From the NCBI GenBank assembly GCA_025408425.1, contig JANXYX010000013.1, positions 186,001 through 250,000 on the forward strand: a stretch of DNA of 64,000 bases. Direction: 5' to 3'. The translations under genes and the position numbers were made by a program. The notes under the pieces were generated by a model. The model was given only the letters and a program-made list of their open reading frames with translations. It made no database searches and had not been told where the DNA came from. This DNA is from Granulicella sp. Its GTDB lineage: Bacteria; Acidobacteriota; Terriglobia; Terriglobales; Acidobacteriaceae. This document shows, in pieces, positions 43,963 to 52,278 of this stretch. Position 1 is the stretch's first letter; each line of letters opens with the position of its first letter.

Positions 43963-44223
43963 ATGAACGTTCCAAAGATCCAAAAGATAGGTGGACTCTT
44001 CCTCGCCGCCGCCATCGTCATAAGCACCTCCAGCAGCATCGCACTCGCCCAAAACGATAGCGGTGCCAAACAGAGCATGAAGGATGCCGGAACCGAAACC
44101 AAAGACGCCGCAAAAGACGCTGGTCACGGCATTAAGCAGGGCACCAAGAAGGCGTATCACAAGACCAAAAGCGAAGTTAAAAAGGCACATCGCAAGATGG
44201 ACCCAGACACCCCAAAGAACTAG
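43963..44223 (+). CDS. small secreted Lys/Ala-rich protein (LEA-like)
   Basis: GGAG six bases before ATG 43963. A signal peptide ('IGGLFLAAAIVISTSSSIALAQ') precedes a ~52-residue hydrophilic part with quasi-repeats of 11 residues ('DAGTETKDAAKDAGHGIKQG', 'KKAYHKTKSEVKKAHRK'), amphipathic in the manner of late-embryogenesis-abundant or desiccation proteins. Highly charged, no cysteines. A periplasmic stress protein is plausible but unproven. Confidence 0.65.
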   Translation: MNVPKIQKIGGLFLAAAIVISTSSSIALAQNDSGAKQSMKDAGTETKDAAKDAGHGIKQGTKKAYHKTKSEVKKAHRKMDPDTPKN

Positions 44224-44250
44224 TGCCTAATCACCTTGCTGCTGTTAGGC

Positions 44251-44279
44251 CGGCGCATTTCCTAATATGGAATGCGCCG
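44251..44279. terminator. bidirectional terminator between convergent genes
   Basis: CGGCGCATT pairs with AATGCGCCG, extended by CC/GG across a one-base bulge, followed on plus by TTTCTTATT. It separates the small secreted protein gene from ctaA. Confidence 0.8.
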
Positions 44280-44302
44280 TTTCTTATTCATGCCCCGCTA
44301 GT

Positions 44303-45247
44303 CTAAGCTGCTGAGATTCTTGATTGGACCGTCTTTGGCCACACGATCTCGGCAGCCAGCCCTACCAACGCCACCCAGTAGATATCAGCTCCCAGCAGGT
44401 GCACCACCTGCATCCAGGTAGGCGCCAGCAGCAGAACATCGGCCACTCCCAGCAAAATCTGTAACACCAGCAGCCAAGCCACCACAGCGCTCAGTGTGGT
44501 CCTCACTCGCCGAGCCAGCAGTACCACGCACACCAGCCCGACCAGGGCCGCTGCCGGATGCACCCATCGCATCCGTATCAACAGCGGAGAAGTTGCAGCA
44601 AAATCCTCCATCAATCCAGCCCACAGGCTTGGCGATGGAAATAGTGTGTCTGCCAGCGCCGCCAACGATCCCGTCGCCCCCACCAGAATCGTAGCTGCGA
44701 CTGCCACCAGAGCCGTTGTGCGCGCCCCTTCGACAACGGGAATTGCTTGCTCATTTCGCCTCGCTAAGAACCAGGCGGTCAGGGAAAGCGCACCCAGTAA
44801 CAGCATCGTGTTCGTAAAGTGGATGGACTGCATCACTACCCGCCCTGTAGAGATGTTGTTCTCCACGTAGTGCAGTAGTACCAGCGCAGCGCCTAGCAAT
44901 GCCTCCGTAACCAGCAGCACCATCGACCACACCACCGACCGCCGGGCCGCATGACCGCGCTCGGTCCCCCAAAAAGTCCAGGCTGCCAGCGCCATCACTA
45001 GAAACGTGCAGACGCCCGTCATCGATCGATGCGTAAATTCAATGACGGTCGCAAGTCTTGGGTGATGCGGAAAGAAATCGCCGTTGCATAAGGGCCAGTT
45101 TGCACCACAACCCGCGCCAGATCCCGTCGCCCGAACCACGGCACCCCACAGAACGACCAGAACCATGAACCCCAGCGTCAACCAGGCGAACCCCACCAAC
45201 GCTCGGGTAGGAACCTTACTTTGCACAGGAACGCTGATCGTAGCCAT
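44303..45247 (-). CDS. ctaA: heme A synthase (COX15/CtaA)
   Basis: Eight predicted helices in 314 residues. Conserved features: 'VVRATGSGAGCGANWPLCNG' with the paired cysteines of the bacterial type, histidines in 'EFTHRSMTG', 'HYVENN', 'SIHFTNTMLLLG' and 'RWVHPAAALVG' for the heme sites. It oxidises heme O to heme A for cytochrome c oxidase in the inner membrane. No ctaB or oxidase gene is adjacent; proC follows upstream on the same strand 63 bp away. Confidence 0.94.
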   Translation of the reverse strand: MATISVPVQSKVPTRALVGFAWLTLGFMVLVVLWGAVVRATGSGAGCGANWPLCNGDFFPHHPRLATVIEFTHRSMTGVCTFLVMALAAWTFWGTERGHAARRSVVWSMVLLVTEALLGAALVLLHYVENNISTGRVVMQSIHFTNTMLLLGALSLTAWFLARRNEQAIPVVEGARTTALVAVAATILVGATGSLAALADTLFPSPSLWAGLMEDFAATSPLLIRMRWVHPAAALVGLVCVVLLARRVRTTLSAVVAWLLVLQILLGVADVLLLAPTWMQVVHLLGADIYWVALVGLAAEIVWPKTVQSRISAA

Positions 45248-45310
45248 AACCTCATTCTAACGGTTTCGCCCGGCGTCGTTCCCGTGCAATTTGTCTCGGA
45301 GGCCGAGAGC

Positions 45311-46174
45311 CTAGCCGTTCGCCAGTTCCTTCGCCCGTTGCGTAGCCCTCTTCACTGCTTTGATCAGAGTCACACGCAAGCCGCCTTCTTCCAACTCCAG
45401 AATCCCATCGACCGTGCAGCCTGCTGGCGTCGTTACGGCATCCTTCAGCAGCGCCGGATGGTATCCAGTCTCCAGCACCATTCGTGCCGAACCAAGCGTC
45501 GTCTGCGCTGCCAGTAGCGTCGCCACATCACGTGGCAATCCGACGTTTACGCCGGCCTCCGCCAGCGCCTCGATAATGATGTACAAGAACGCCGGTCCCG
45601 AACCAGACAAGCCAGTTACCGCGTCCATATGCTTTTCATCCACTACCACGGTACGTCCCACGGTCTGGAAGATCCGTTGCGCCATCATCATCTGCTCCTG
45701 CGAGACGAACCGCCCACTGCACAGCGCGGTAACACCGGCGGCAATCATCGCTGGCGTATTAGGCATGGCCCGAATCACAGCAAGATCACAACCGGCTGCA
45801 TCTTCGATACTGCGGGTCTTTACCGACGCCGCGATTGAAATCACGGTCTTCTGCGCTGTCAACGCGGGTTGAATCTGCAGCATCAAGTCCGGTACCTGGA
45901 TCGGCTTCACGCCCAGCAAAATCACATCTGCCTGCTCGGCGGCAGCCAGGTTATCCGTCGTCACCTTGACCCCGAACTGTGCCGATAGTGCCTGCGCCCT
46001 GTCCGGGTGCTGTACCGTCGCAAAGATCTGATCCGCGGACACCAGATTGTTCTTGAGAAAGGCTTGCAGCAGAATGCCGCCCATCTTGCCCGCGCCAATG
46101 ATCGCTACCTTCAAACCCGGCATCGAAACCGGAACTGCAACCGGAACCACAAACGTCTCGTCGCTCATATCCAA
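45311..46174 (-). CDS. proC: pyrroline-5-carboxylate reductase
   Basis: Rossmann motif 'VAIIGAGKMGGILLQAF', 'LLGVKPIQV', 'IRAMPNTPAMIAAGVTALC' and the C-terminal signature 'MDAVTGLSGSGPAFLYIIIEALAEAGVNVGL' with 'TTPAGCTVDGILELEEGGLR'. About 287 residues; a short N-terminal extension precedes the family start at the internal ATG 46123, so that ATG is an alternative. It reduces P5C to proline with NAD(P)H in the cytoplasm. Confidence 0.96.
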   Translation of the reverse strand: MDMSDETFVVPVAVPVSMPGLKVAIIGAGKMGGILLQAFLKNNLVSADQIFATVQHPDRAQALSAQFGVKVTTDNLAAAEQADVILLGVKPIQVPDLMLQIQPALTAQKTVISIAASVKTRSIEDAAGCDLAVIRAMPNTPAMIAAGVTALCSGRFVSQEQMMMAQRIFQTVGRTVVVDEKHMDAVTGLSGSGPAFLYIIIEALAEAGVNVGLPRDVATLLAAQTTLGSARMVLETGYHPALLKDAVTTPAGCTVDGILELEEGGLRVTLIKAVKRATQRAKELANG

Positions 46175-46188
46175 AGGCTACCAGATAC

Positions 46189-48006
46189 CTATTCCTTTAC
46201 TGCTCCAGTCTTCTCCCGCTCAATCCAGCGCCCAACCCGCTCATCCAGAACATCCAGCGGCAGCGCCCCAGAGTCCAGCACCTCATCATGAAAAGCCCTC
46301 AAGTCGAACTTTGTTCCTAGGGCCGCCTGAGCCTTTTGCCGCAGTTCCAGAAGCTTCAACTGGCCCATCTTGTAGCCCAGCGCCTGCCCCGGCCACGCGA
46401 TGTACCGGTCTACTTCAGCCTGAATAGTCGTCTCGTCGATTGCTGAGTGTGCATGGAAATAATCCACCATCTGTTGGCGTGTCCAGTGTTGCGAGTGCAC
46501 GCCAGTGTCTACCACCAGCCGAATTGCACGCCACATATCGGCTTCCAGACGACCGTAGTCACTGTAGGGATCCTTGTAAAAGCCAATCTCTTTGCCGAGA
46601 CGCTCGCTATAAAGGCCCCAGCCCTCCGTGTACGCCGTATAGCCAAGTTGTTTGCGAAACTCTGGAATCCCCGTCAGCTCCTGGGCAATCGAAATCTGCA
46701 GATGATGCCCAGGTAGGCCTTCGTGATAAGCCACAACCTCTACCGAAGCCAAAGAACGATCTGCAAAGTTATACGTATTGATGTTCACGCGGCCAGGACG
46801 GCTGCCATCCGGCGTCCCCTGCTCGTAGTACGCCGGAGCCTTGCCCTTCTCAATGTAAGAGGGAATTGCCACTACCTCCAGCGGAGCCTTTGGCAGCCGT
46901 CCAAATAGCTCCGGCAACCTGGGCTTCATCTGCGCAATGTATCCCCGATATGCTTCCAGTAACTGATCCTTTGATGTCGGATGCTCCTTCGGATTTGTCT
47001 TCAATGCTGCACTGAAGCTTTGCAAGTCGGCGAACCCCATCTTGTGAATGATCGCCAGCATCTCGGCCTCGTCTCGCTTCACCTCATCCAGGCCGATCTG
47101 GTGAATCTCCGCAGCCGACTTATTCAGCGTCGTGCTCTGACGAATCCGGTAGGCATAGTAAGCTTCGCCGTCTGGCAGCGCCCAGGCCCCCAAATCCTTC
47201 CGTCCCTTTGGCACGTATTGGACTTTCAGAAACTTTACAAATCGCTGGTAAGAAGGGAGCACGTCCGTCTCAATTGCACTTAGCATCTCATCCGAAATGC
47301 GCTTCTGATCCGCAGCAGTCACACTCTTCGGAAACTTCTTCAGCGGCAGCGAAAAAGGACTGTCGGCAGCTTTCTGATTCGCCAGCGTCTCCGCCTGCAC
47401 CACAGCTTTTTCGAGTAAGAACTGCGGCGGCATCCGGCCGTCGTCCATGCCGAACTCCATGTTCGTTCGAATCTGAGAGAAGGCCTTCGGAATCTTTTTC
47501 AGGCGCGCAATGTAGTCGTCATAGTCCTTTACGCCATTGAACTGCAGTTGATTTACCAACTGAGGCAGGGAAGTATGCAGGCCGTCGTACTGATTGACGG
47601 GCATCTCCCATTCCTTGAAGCGGGATCCCTCCTGGGCGTCTATGAGTGAGCGCAGCATCAGATCTTTCGAGAGTTGCTCCTGCTCTGACAAGCCAGCAGT
47701 ATCGATCTCGCTCAGCTGCTGAATGTAGCCCGCGCCACGCGCCAGCGACGCATTCACTTCCTGAGCAGAGTAGTCAGAGAGCTGGTCGTTGTATCGCTTG
47801 TCTCCCAGGGTCGACGCCAACTCCGGAGAGTGCTTCAGCGTGTCCTCCCAAATCTGGGACAGAAGTTTCGATAATGCTTTACTACGCTCAGCGACCGAAG
47901 TGGCAGACGACGTGGCGGCGGTCTGTACCTCTGCCCGCACAGGCAAAACATTCGTGCCGTTCATCAGCGTCAATCCAGCAACCAGACCCAGCGATATTCT
48001 TCTCAT
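46189..48006 (-). CDS. DUF885-family secreted protein (putative metallo-hydrolase)
   Basis: ATG 48006 has GAGGG six bases upstream and starts a signal peptide ('MRRISLGLVAGLTLMNGTNV'). DUF885 hallmarks: 'SPELASTLGDKRYNDQLSDY', 'YYAYRIRQSTTLNKSAAEIHQIGLDEV', 'VAYHEGLPGHHLQISIAQEL', 'AYTEGWGLYSERLGKE'. The HExxxHH-like and EGW segments resemble zinc-peptidase motifs, and a peptidase role has been proposed for the family. ~605 residues, periplasmic. It ends 15 bp upstream of proC. Confidence 0.88.
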   Translation of the reverse strand: MRRISLGLVAGLTLMNGTNVLPVRAEVQTAATSSATSVAERSKALSKLLSQIWEDTLKHSPELASTLGDKRYNDQLSDYSAQEVNASLARGAGYIQQLSEIDTAGLSEQEQLSKDLMLRSLIDAQEGSRFKEWEMPVNQYDGLHTSLPQLVNQLQFNGVKDYDDYIARLKKIPKAFSQIRTNMEFGMDDGRMPPQFLLEKAVVQAETLANQKAADSPFSLPLKKFPKSVTAADQKRISDEMLSAIETDVLPSYQRFVKFLKVQYVPKGRKDLGAWALPDGEAYYAYRIRQSTTLNKSAAEIHQIGLDEVKRDEAEMLAIIHKMGFADLQSFSAALKTNPKEHPTSKDQLLEAYRGYIAQMKPRLPELFGRLPKAPLEVVAIPSYIEKGKAPAYYEQGTPDGSRPGRVNINTYNFADRSLASVEVVAYHEGLPGHHLQISIAQELTGIPEFRKQLGYTAYTEGWGLYSERLGKEIGFYKDPYSDYGRLEADMWRAIRLVVDTGVHSQHWTRQQMVDYFHAHSAIDETTIQAEVDRYIAWPGQALGYKMGQLKLLELRQKAQAALGTKFDLRAFHDEVLDSGALPLDVLDERVGRWIEREKTGAVKE

Positions 48007-48069
48007 GCGAACCCTCGACATCTCAGACTGTTTGCAGTGTATCGCGCACCCACGACCGTCCAGATATGC

Positions 48070-49080
48070 TTAGACCACACCAGCGCTTGAGCCAGCACAC
48101 GAGTCCAACATCCGATACAAAGTAGATCGGCTGATTCCCAGCAACTCCGCCGCCCGCACCTTGTTCCCCTCGCAGCACTTCAGCACGTACAAGACATGTT
48201 GCTCGATTACCTCCTGCAACTTCGACGGTCTGCTATTCAAACCCGCTGCGGCTCCCACACCCGCATGATCAAGCGACATCGCCACATGCTGCAGGTCGAT
48301 TACGCCGTCCCCACTCTCCACCACACACCGGCGCACAAGGTTCTCCAACTCCCGCACATTGCCCGGCCACCCATACTGCATCAGTCGATCCAGCGCCTCT
48401 CCTGTCATCCGGCTGCCACCCTCGTAGTCGAGCTCGCCACCTCTCCGGAGAAAGTGTTGCGCTAACAAGGGCAGATCTTCCATCCGCTTTCGCAATGGCG
48501 GAATCCGAATCTCCACCGTGGCGATTCGGTAGTACAGGTCTTCACGAAACCGCCCCGTACTCGCCAGCACGCGCAAGTCCTGTCTCGTAGAAGCAATCAG
48601 CTGGACTCTCTCCCCCTTCCTCTCGATCGAGCCGCGTGCCATCAGTTCCCTCAGTTGCAATACATGCAGCAGTTGCGTCTGCATCGCTACCGGCATCTCC
48701 CCAATTTGATCGAAATAGAGCGTTCCACTGCGGGCTGCTTGCAACAGGGCTTCCACGTCATCCGTCGCGGTCGGCAGCGACTCCGCAGACCCCTGCCACT
48801 CCACCACTGCCTCGCCCACCCTGGCAGCGTTGAACACCACAAAAGGTCCATCCGCAGCAGGACTAAACCGGTGCAGCTCCCGCGCAGCCAACTCCTTGCC
48901 AGTGCCAGTCTCCCCCGTTAGCAGCACAGTGCGAAAGTGAGGGCCCAGCCTCATCAGCTGCGTCCGCAGATGCTGCATCGCAACCCCATCGCCCACCATT
49001 GTTTGGAATTCCCGGGGGAACTGCGTCCTGCCAGGATCTGACATAGGAGGAAACGCTGCAATGGAGCTGGAGGTCGACAT
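48070..49080 (-). CDS. sigma54-activator-like AAA+ regulator with degenerate ATPase motifs
   Basis: There is no N-terminal sensor domain. AAA+ region ~25-265: Walker A 'GETGTGKE' (56-63), sensor/R-finger region 'FREDLYYRIATVEIRIPPLRKRMEDLPLLAQHFL', and 'WPGNVRELENLVRR'. A Fis-type HTH closes it ('NKVRAAELLGISRSTLYRML'). However, the GAFTGA loop between Walker A and B is replaced by 'EAVVEWQGSAESLPT', and Walker B reads 'GTLYFDQIGEMP' with Gln125 in place of the catalytic Glu. It should therefore not remodel sigma54-RNA polymerase; direct repression or activation via the HTH is more likely. Confidence 0.85.
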   Translation of the reverse strand: MSTSSSIAAFPPMSDPGRTQFPREFQTMVGDGVAMQHLRTQLMRLGPHFRTVLLTGETGTGKELAARELHRFSPAADGPFVVFNAARVGEAVVEWQGSAESLPTATDDVEALLQAARSGTLYFDQIGEMPVAMQTQLLHVLQLRELMARGSIERKGERVQLIASTRQDLRVLASTGRFREDLYYRIATVEIRIPPLRKRMEDLPLLAQHFLRRGGELDYEGGSRMTGEALDRLMQYGWPGNVRELENLVRRCVVESGDGVIDLQHVAMSLDHAGVGAAAGLNSRPSKLQEVIEQHVLYVLKCCEGNKVRAAELLGISRSTLYRMLDSCAGSSAGVV

Positions 49081-49151
49081 GGTTACTCCCTACATCGGCG
49101 AAAGTCGCCTTCAGGTGAGCCACCAGTCGCAAAGAAAGTATGCAAACCAAA

Positions 49152-49187
49152 TCCGGGCAGCCACTGTACTTCCAGTAGCTGCCCGGA
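49152..49187. terminator. terminator after the bacilliredoxin gene
   Basis: TCCGGGCAGCCACTG and CAGTAGCTGCCCGGA form a 15-bp stem (one mismatch or G-T) with a six-base loop. On minus it is followed by TTTGGTTTG, on plus by CGTTTTCGTTCTTT. It lies between the stop at 49207 and the regulator gene. Confidence 0.8.
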
Positions 49188-49206
49188 CGTTTTCGTTCTT
49201 TAAGTT

Positions 49207-49632
49207 CTAAGCAGTGGTCGGAGCGCAATACGTATCGAATGCACGCGCCAGTTCCGCTGCAATCGCGGGAGCAGTAGAAGTTTCAATCGCCGAACGCTGC
49301 ATCAGGTAAACAAGCTGTCCGTCGCGCAGAATGGCAATCGCAGGGGAAGTCGGAGGATGGCCGCCAAAGTAGCTGCGCGCCCGCTCGGTCGCCTCGCGGT
49401 CCTGGCCCGCAAATACGGTCACTGCGTGGTCCGGCTTCGCGCCATGCTGCATCGCCAGTCGAACGCCGGGACGCATCTTCCCTGCTGCGCATCCGCAGAT
49501 CGAGTTCACTACTAACATCGTCGTTCCGGGTTGGGCTACGGCAGTGTCAACCTCGGCGGCACTACGAACTTCCTTCAAACCCGCGCGCGTCAACTCTTCA
49601 CGCATCGGAATCACCATAATCTCTGGGTACAT
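49207..49632 (-). CDS. BrxA/BrxB-family bacilliredoxin
   Basis: 141 residues of the YphP/YqiW (DUF1094) family. The CGC redox motif is at 46-48 in 'LVVNSICGCAAGKMRPGV', followed by 'VFAGQDREATERARSYFGGHPPTSPAIAIL' typical of the family. Bacillus members remove bacillithiol from oxidised proteins; acidobacterial homologues may act on another low-molecular-weight thiol. Cytoplasmic. Monocistronic by its terminator. Confidence 0.9.
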   Translation of the reverse strand: MYPEIMVIPMREELTRAGLKEVRSAAEVDTAVAQPGTTMLVVNSICGCAAGKMRPGVRLAMQHGAKPDHAVTVFAGQDREATERARSYFGGHPPTSPAIAILRDGQLVYLMQRSAIETSTAPAIAAELARAFDTYCAPTTA

Positions 49633-49739
49633 AGTCGTCTCTCCTCGGTCGCGGGTGAAAGCCGCGCCTCACATGATTGTACGGTCAGATTCCCCGCCAC
49701 GCCAGCCAGTCTCGGCCAGCAATGTTGTAACCTCAACCC

Positions 49740-50813
49740 GTGCAGTCCCAAACCCTTCACATGCAGGAATCCGTCTCACTCGCCCCGTACACCACCTTCG
49801 GCATCGGTGGTCCCGCCCGCTTTTTCTGCGAAGTCACCAGCGAGGCTCAGCTCCTCGAAGCGATCCACTTCGCCCGGCAGCAAAAGCTCGAAGTCTTCGT
49901 ACTCGGCGGGGGCAGCAATCTCCTCATCAGTGACGCCGGCTTCAACGGCCTCGTCCTGCACATCGCCCTCGACGCCCCAATTCAGTCAGCCGCCTCTGGT
50001 CCATTCGTCGATTACACCGTCCCCGCCGGACTCGACTGGAACACCTTTGTCCTCCACATCTGCGAACAGGGAATCAGCGGCATCGAGTGTCTTGCCGGCA
50101 TCCCCGGCTCCGTTGGAGGCACCCCCGTCCAGAACGTCGGGGCCTACGGTCAAGAGGTCGCCGAGACGATCCAATCCGTCCGTGCACTCGACCTCGAAAC
50201 CCTCACCTTCGTCACGCTCTCCCGCGAGGCCTGCGGCTTCGCCTACCGTCAAAGTATCTTCAACTCGACCCATCGCGGCCGTTATATCGTGACCCAGGTC
50301 ACCTTCCGGTTCAACCTCACCGCCACGCCCAACCTCACCTACGCCGACCTCACCAGACACTTCGCCCCACAGCTTGCAACCGGCCAGCCTCCCAGTCCTC
50401 TCGAGGTCTACCACGCCGTTCGAGAGATTCGTCACGCGAAAGGCATGCTCCTCGTCGAAGGAGAACAGGACTGCCGTAGCGCCGGCTCCTTCTTCAAAAA
50501 TCCCATCATCCCCGCAACCACCCTCACTCATATCGCCGAAGCTCTCCAGTTGGACCCCGCCACCATTCCCCACTGGTCCGTGGCAGACGGTCAGATAAAG
50601 CTCCCCGCCGCATGGCTCCTCGAGTGCGCCGGCTTCCGCAAAGGATTTATCCTCGGAGCCGCAGGAATCTCATCTCGCCACACCCTCGCGCTAATCAACA
50701 GGGGTCATGCCACCGCCGCTGACATCACTGCTCTCAGCGACCTCATCCGCCAGGAAGTCCGCCGTCGCTTCGACATAAAGCTCGAACAGGAACCCGTCCA
50801 GCTCGGACAGTAG
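49740..50813 (+). CDS. murB: UDP-N-acetylmuramate dehydrogenase
   Basis: FAD-binding PCMH domain: 'APYTTFGIGGPARFFCEV', 'VFVLGGGSNLLISDAGFNGLVL', 'GIECLAGIPGSVGGTPVQNVGAYGQEV' and 'FAYRQSIFNSTHRGRYIVTQVTF', then the C-terminal MurB domain with 'DCRSAGSFFKNP' (catalytic Ser) and 'SRHTLALINRGHATAADI'. The Tyr-loop marks a type I (E. coli-like) enzyme. The start is GTG 49740 or ATG 49761; neither has a clear SD. It reduces UDP-GlcNAc-enolpyruvate to UDP-MurNAc. Its stop abuts the convergent modC stop with no spacer. Confidence 0.95.
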   Translation: MQSQTLHMQESVSLAPYTTFGIGGPARFFCEVTSEAQLLEAIHFARQQKLEVFVLGGGSNLLISDAGFNGLVLHIALDAPIQSAASGPFVDYTVPAGLDWNTFVLHICEQGISGIECLAGIPGSVGGTPVQNVGAYGQEVAETIQSVRALDLETLTFVTLSREACGFAYRQSIFNSTHRGRYIVTQVTFRFNLTATPNLTYADLTRHFAPQLATGQPPSPLEVYHAVREIRHAKGMLLVEGEQDCRSAGSFFKNPIIPATTLTHIAEALQLDPATIPHWSVADGQIKLPAAWLLECAGFRKGFILGAAGISSRHTLALINRGHATAADITALSDLIRQEVRRRFDIKLEQEPVQLGQ

Positions 50814-51554
50814 TTATCCCACCCGCAACTGCTCCATCAAACGCCTCCGCTCCTCTGCAAGCACCTGGGACACAGGCCCCTGCGCGGCCACCCGCCCGTG
50901 TGCAATCTTGATAACCTCTGCCCCTAGTTGAAACGCCTCGCCCACATCATGCGTCACCGAGAGCACCGGAATCTTCCATCGCATCACCCAGTCTCGCAAC
51001 TCTGCCAGCAGATCATCCCGCATCGCACTGTCCAACCCTGAGAACGGCTCGTCCATCAGCAGCAAGGCACTCCCCGGTCCCGCAAAGGTTGTCGCTGACA
51101 CCACCGCTCGAGCCGTCGAAACCCTCTCTCTCTCGCCTCCACTCAACTCGCGCGGCATCCGCCCAGTGAGTTCTTGCAGCCGGAATAACGCCACCACTTC
51201 CTCGGCAATCCTCATCACCTCGTCAGGCTTTGAAGGCCATCCCCCGCCGTACAAGACGTTCTGTCTCACCGTCATATGGGGGAACAATCGGGCAGTCTGC
51301 CCCGCACTACGTACCGGCCTCTCGTGGGCAGGAACAAAAACACCAGCCTCCCGATCGACCAGAACGCTCGTTCCACGCAAAATCCTGCCTGTATCCGGCT
51401 GCACAAAACCCGCTATCGCTCGCAGCACTGTCGTCTTCCCGCTGCCCGAAGGTCCAAACAGTACAGTCCACGGCTGCGTCAGCTCGAACGCCACATTCAA
51501 CGCAAGCGCCCCCACCTGATGCTCGATCCTCGCCGTCAGCACGCTATCGGACAA
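50814..51554 (-). CDS. modC: molybdate ABC transporter, ATP-binding protein
   Basis: ABC ATPase of 246 residues: Walker A 'LFGPSGSGKTTVLRAIAG', Q-loop replaced near 'RSAGQTARLFPHMTVRQNVLYGG', signature 'LSGGERERVSTARAV', Walker B 'LLLMDEPFSGLDSA', switch His in 'VLSVTHDVGEAF'. It lacks the C-terminal MOP domain of E. coli ModC, as in shorter homologues. It overlaps modB by 11 bp and energises molybdate (or tungstate) import. Confidence 0.9.
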   Translation of the reverse strand: MSDSVLTARIEHQVGALALNVAFELTQPWTVLFGPSGSGKTTVLRAIAGFVQPDTGRILRGTSVLVDREAGVFVPAHERPVRSAGQTARLFPHMTVRQNVLYGGGWPSKPDEVMRIAEEVVALFRLQELTGRMPRELSGGERERVSTARAVVSATTFAGPGSALLLMDEPFSGLDSAMRDDLLAELRDWVMRWKIPVLSVTHDVGEAFQLGAEVIKIAHGRVAAQGPVSQVLAEERRRLMEQLRVG

Positions 51555-52230
51555 CGTCGGCCTGCCTTCCAGCCAGCTTCCGCGCGCTCGGCAGTAGATA
51601 AATTGCCATCAACGCCAGCAGCGAAAACCCAACCAGCACCAGTGCTGTCCGATTAGCGGCGGCATAATTCCCGTCCTGCACCAGATCGTAGAGCGAGATC
51701 GAAAGCGTCCGCGTCGCACCTGGAATATTGCCCCCCAGCATCAACACCACGCCAAACTCTCCCACCGTATGGGTAAACGCCAGCACGGAACTCGTCAGCA
51801 GGGAAGCGCGCGTCATCGGCAGCACAACGGAAAGAAATACCTTGCCCGGTCTCGCTCCAAGTCCTGCCGCAGCTTCAACGTACTCGCGATCCACTCCGGC
51901 GAATCCCGCCACTAACGGCTGCACCGCAAAAGGCAGGCTGTACAGAATCGAACCCACCAGCAGCCCACCAAAGCTGAAAGCCAGCGGATGACCAACCACT
52001 CGCATCAGTACTCGCCCCACCGGTGTCAGCGGACCAAGCATTACCAACAAAAAGAAGCCAAGCACGGTAGGCGGTAACACCAGCGGCAACGCCACCATCG
52101 CCTGCACAAAAGCCCGCGCCACGCTCTTTCCAGACGCAATCCACCATGCCAGAGGCAGCGCGACCAGCAGCAGAATCACCGTCGTGCTCAACGCCAGCCG
52201 CAATGTCAACCACAGTGCCTCAACGTCCAT
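51544..52230 (-). CDS. modB: molybdate ABC transporter permease
   Basis: 228 residues with five or six helices and the ModB pattern: 'LPLVLPPTVLGFFLLVMLGP', 'FSFGGLLVGSILYSLPFAVQPLVAGFAGVDREYVEAAAGLGARPGKVFLSVVLPM' region containing the EAA loop contacting ModC, and 'FTHTVGEFGVVLMLGGNIPG', a conserved ModB segment. Lies between modA and modC on the same strand. Confidence 0.94.
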   Translation of the reverse strand: MDVEALWLTLRLALSTTVILLLVALPLAWWIASGKSVARAFVQAMVALPLVLPPTVLGFFLLVMLGPLTPVGRVLMRVVGHPLAFSFGGLLVGSILYSLPFAVQPLVAGFAGVDREYVEAAAGLGARPGKVFLSVVLPMTRASLLTSSVLAFTHTVGEFGVVLMLGGNIPGATRTLSISLYDLVQDGNYAAANRTALVLVGFSLLALMAIYLLPSARKLAGRQADVVR

Positions 52231-52278
52231 GCTGCCGTAAGTCTATACACTCCCATGCTGTTGCCGTCATTCAGACCA

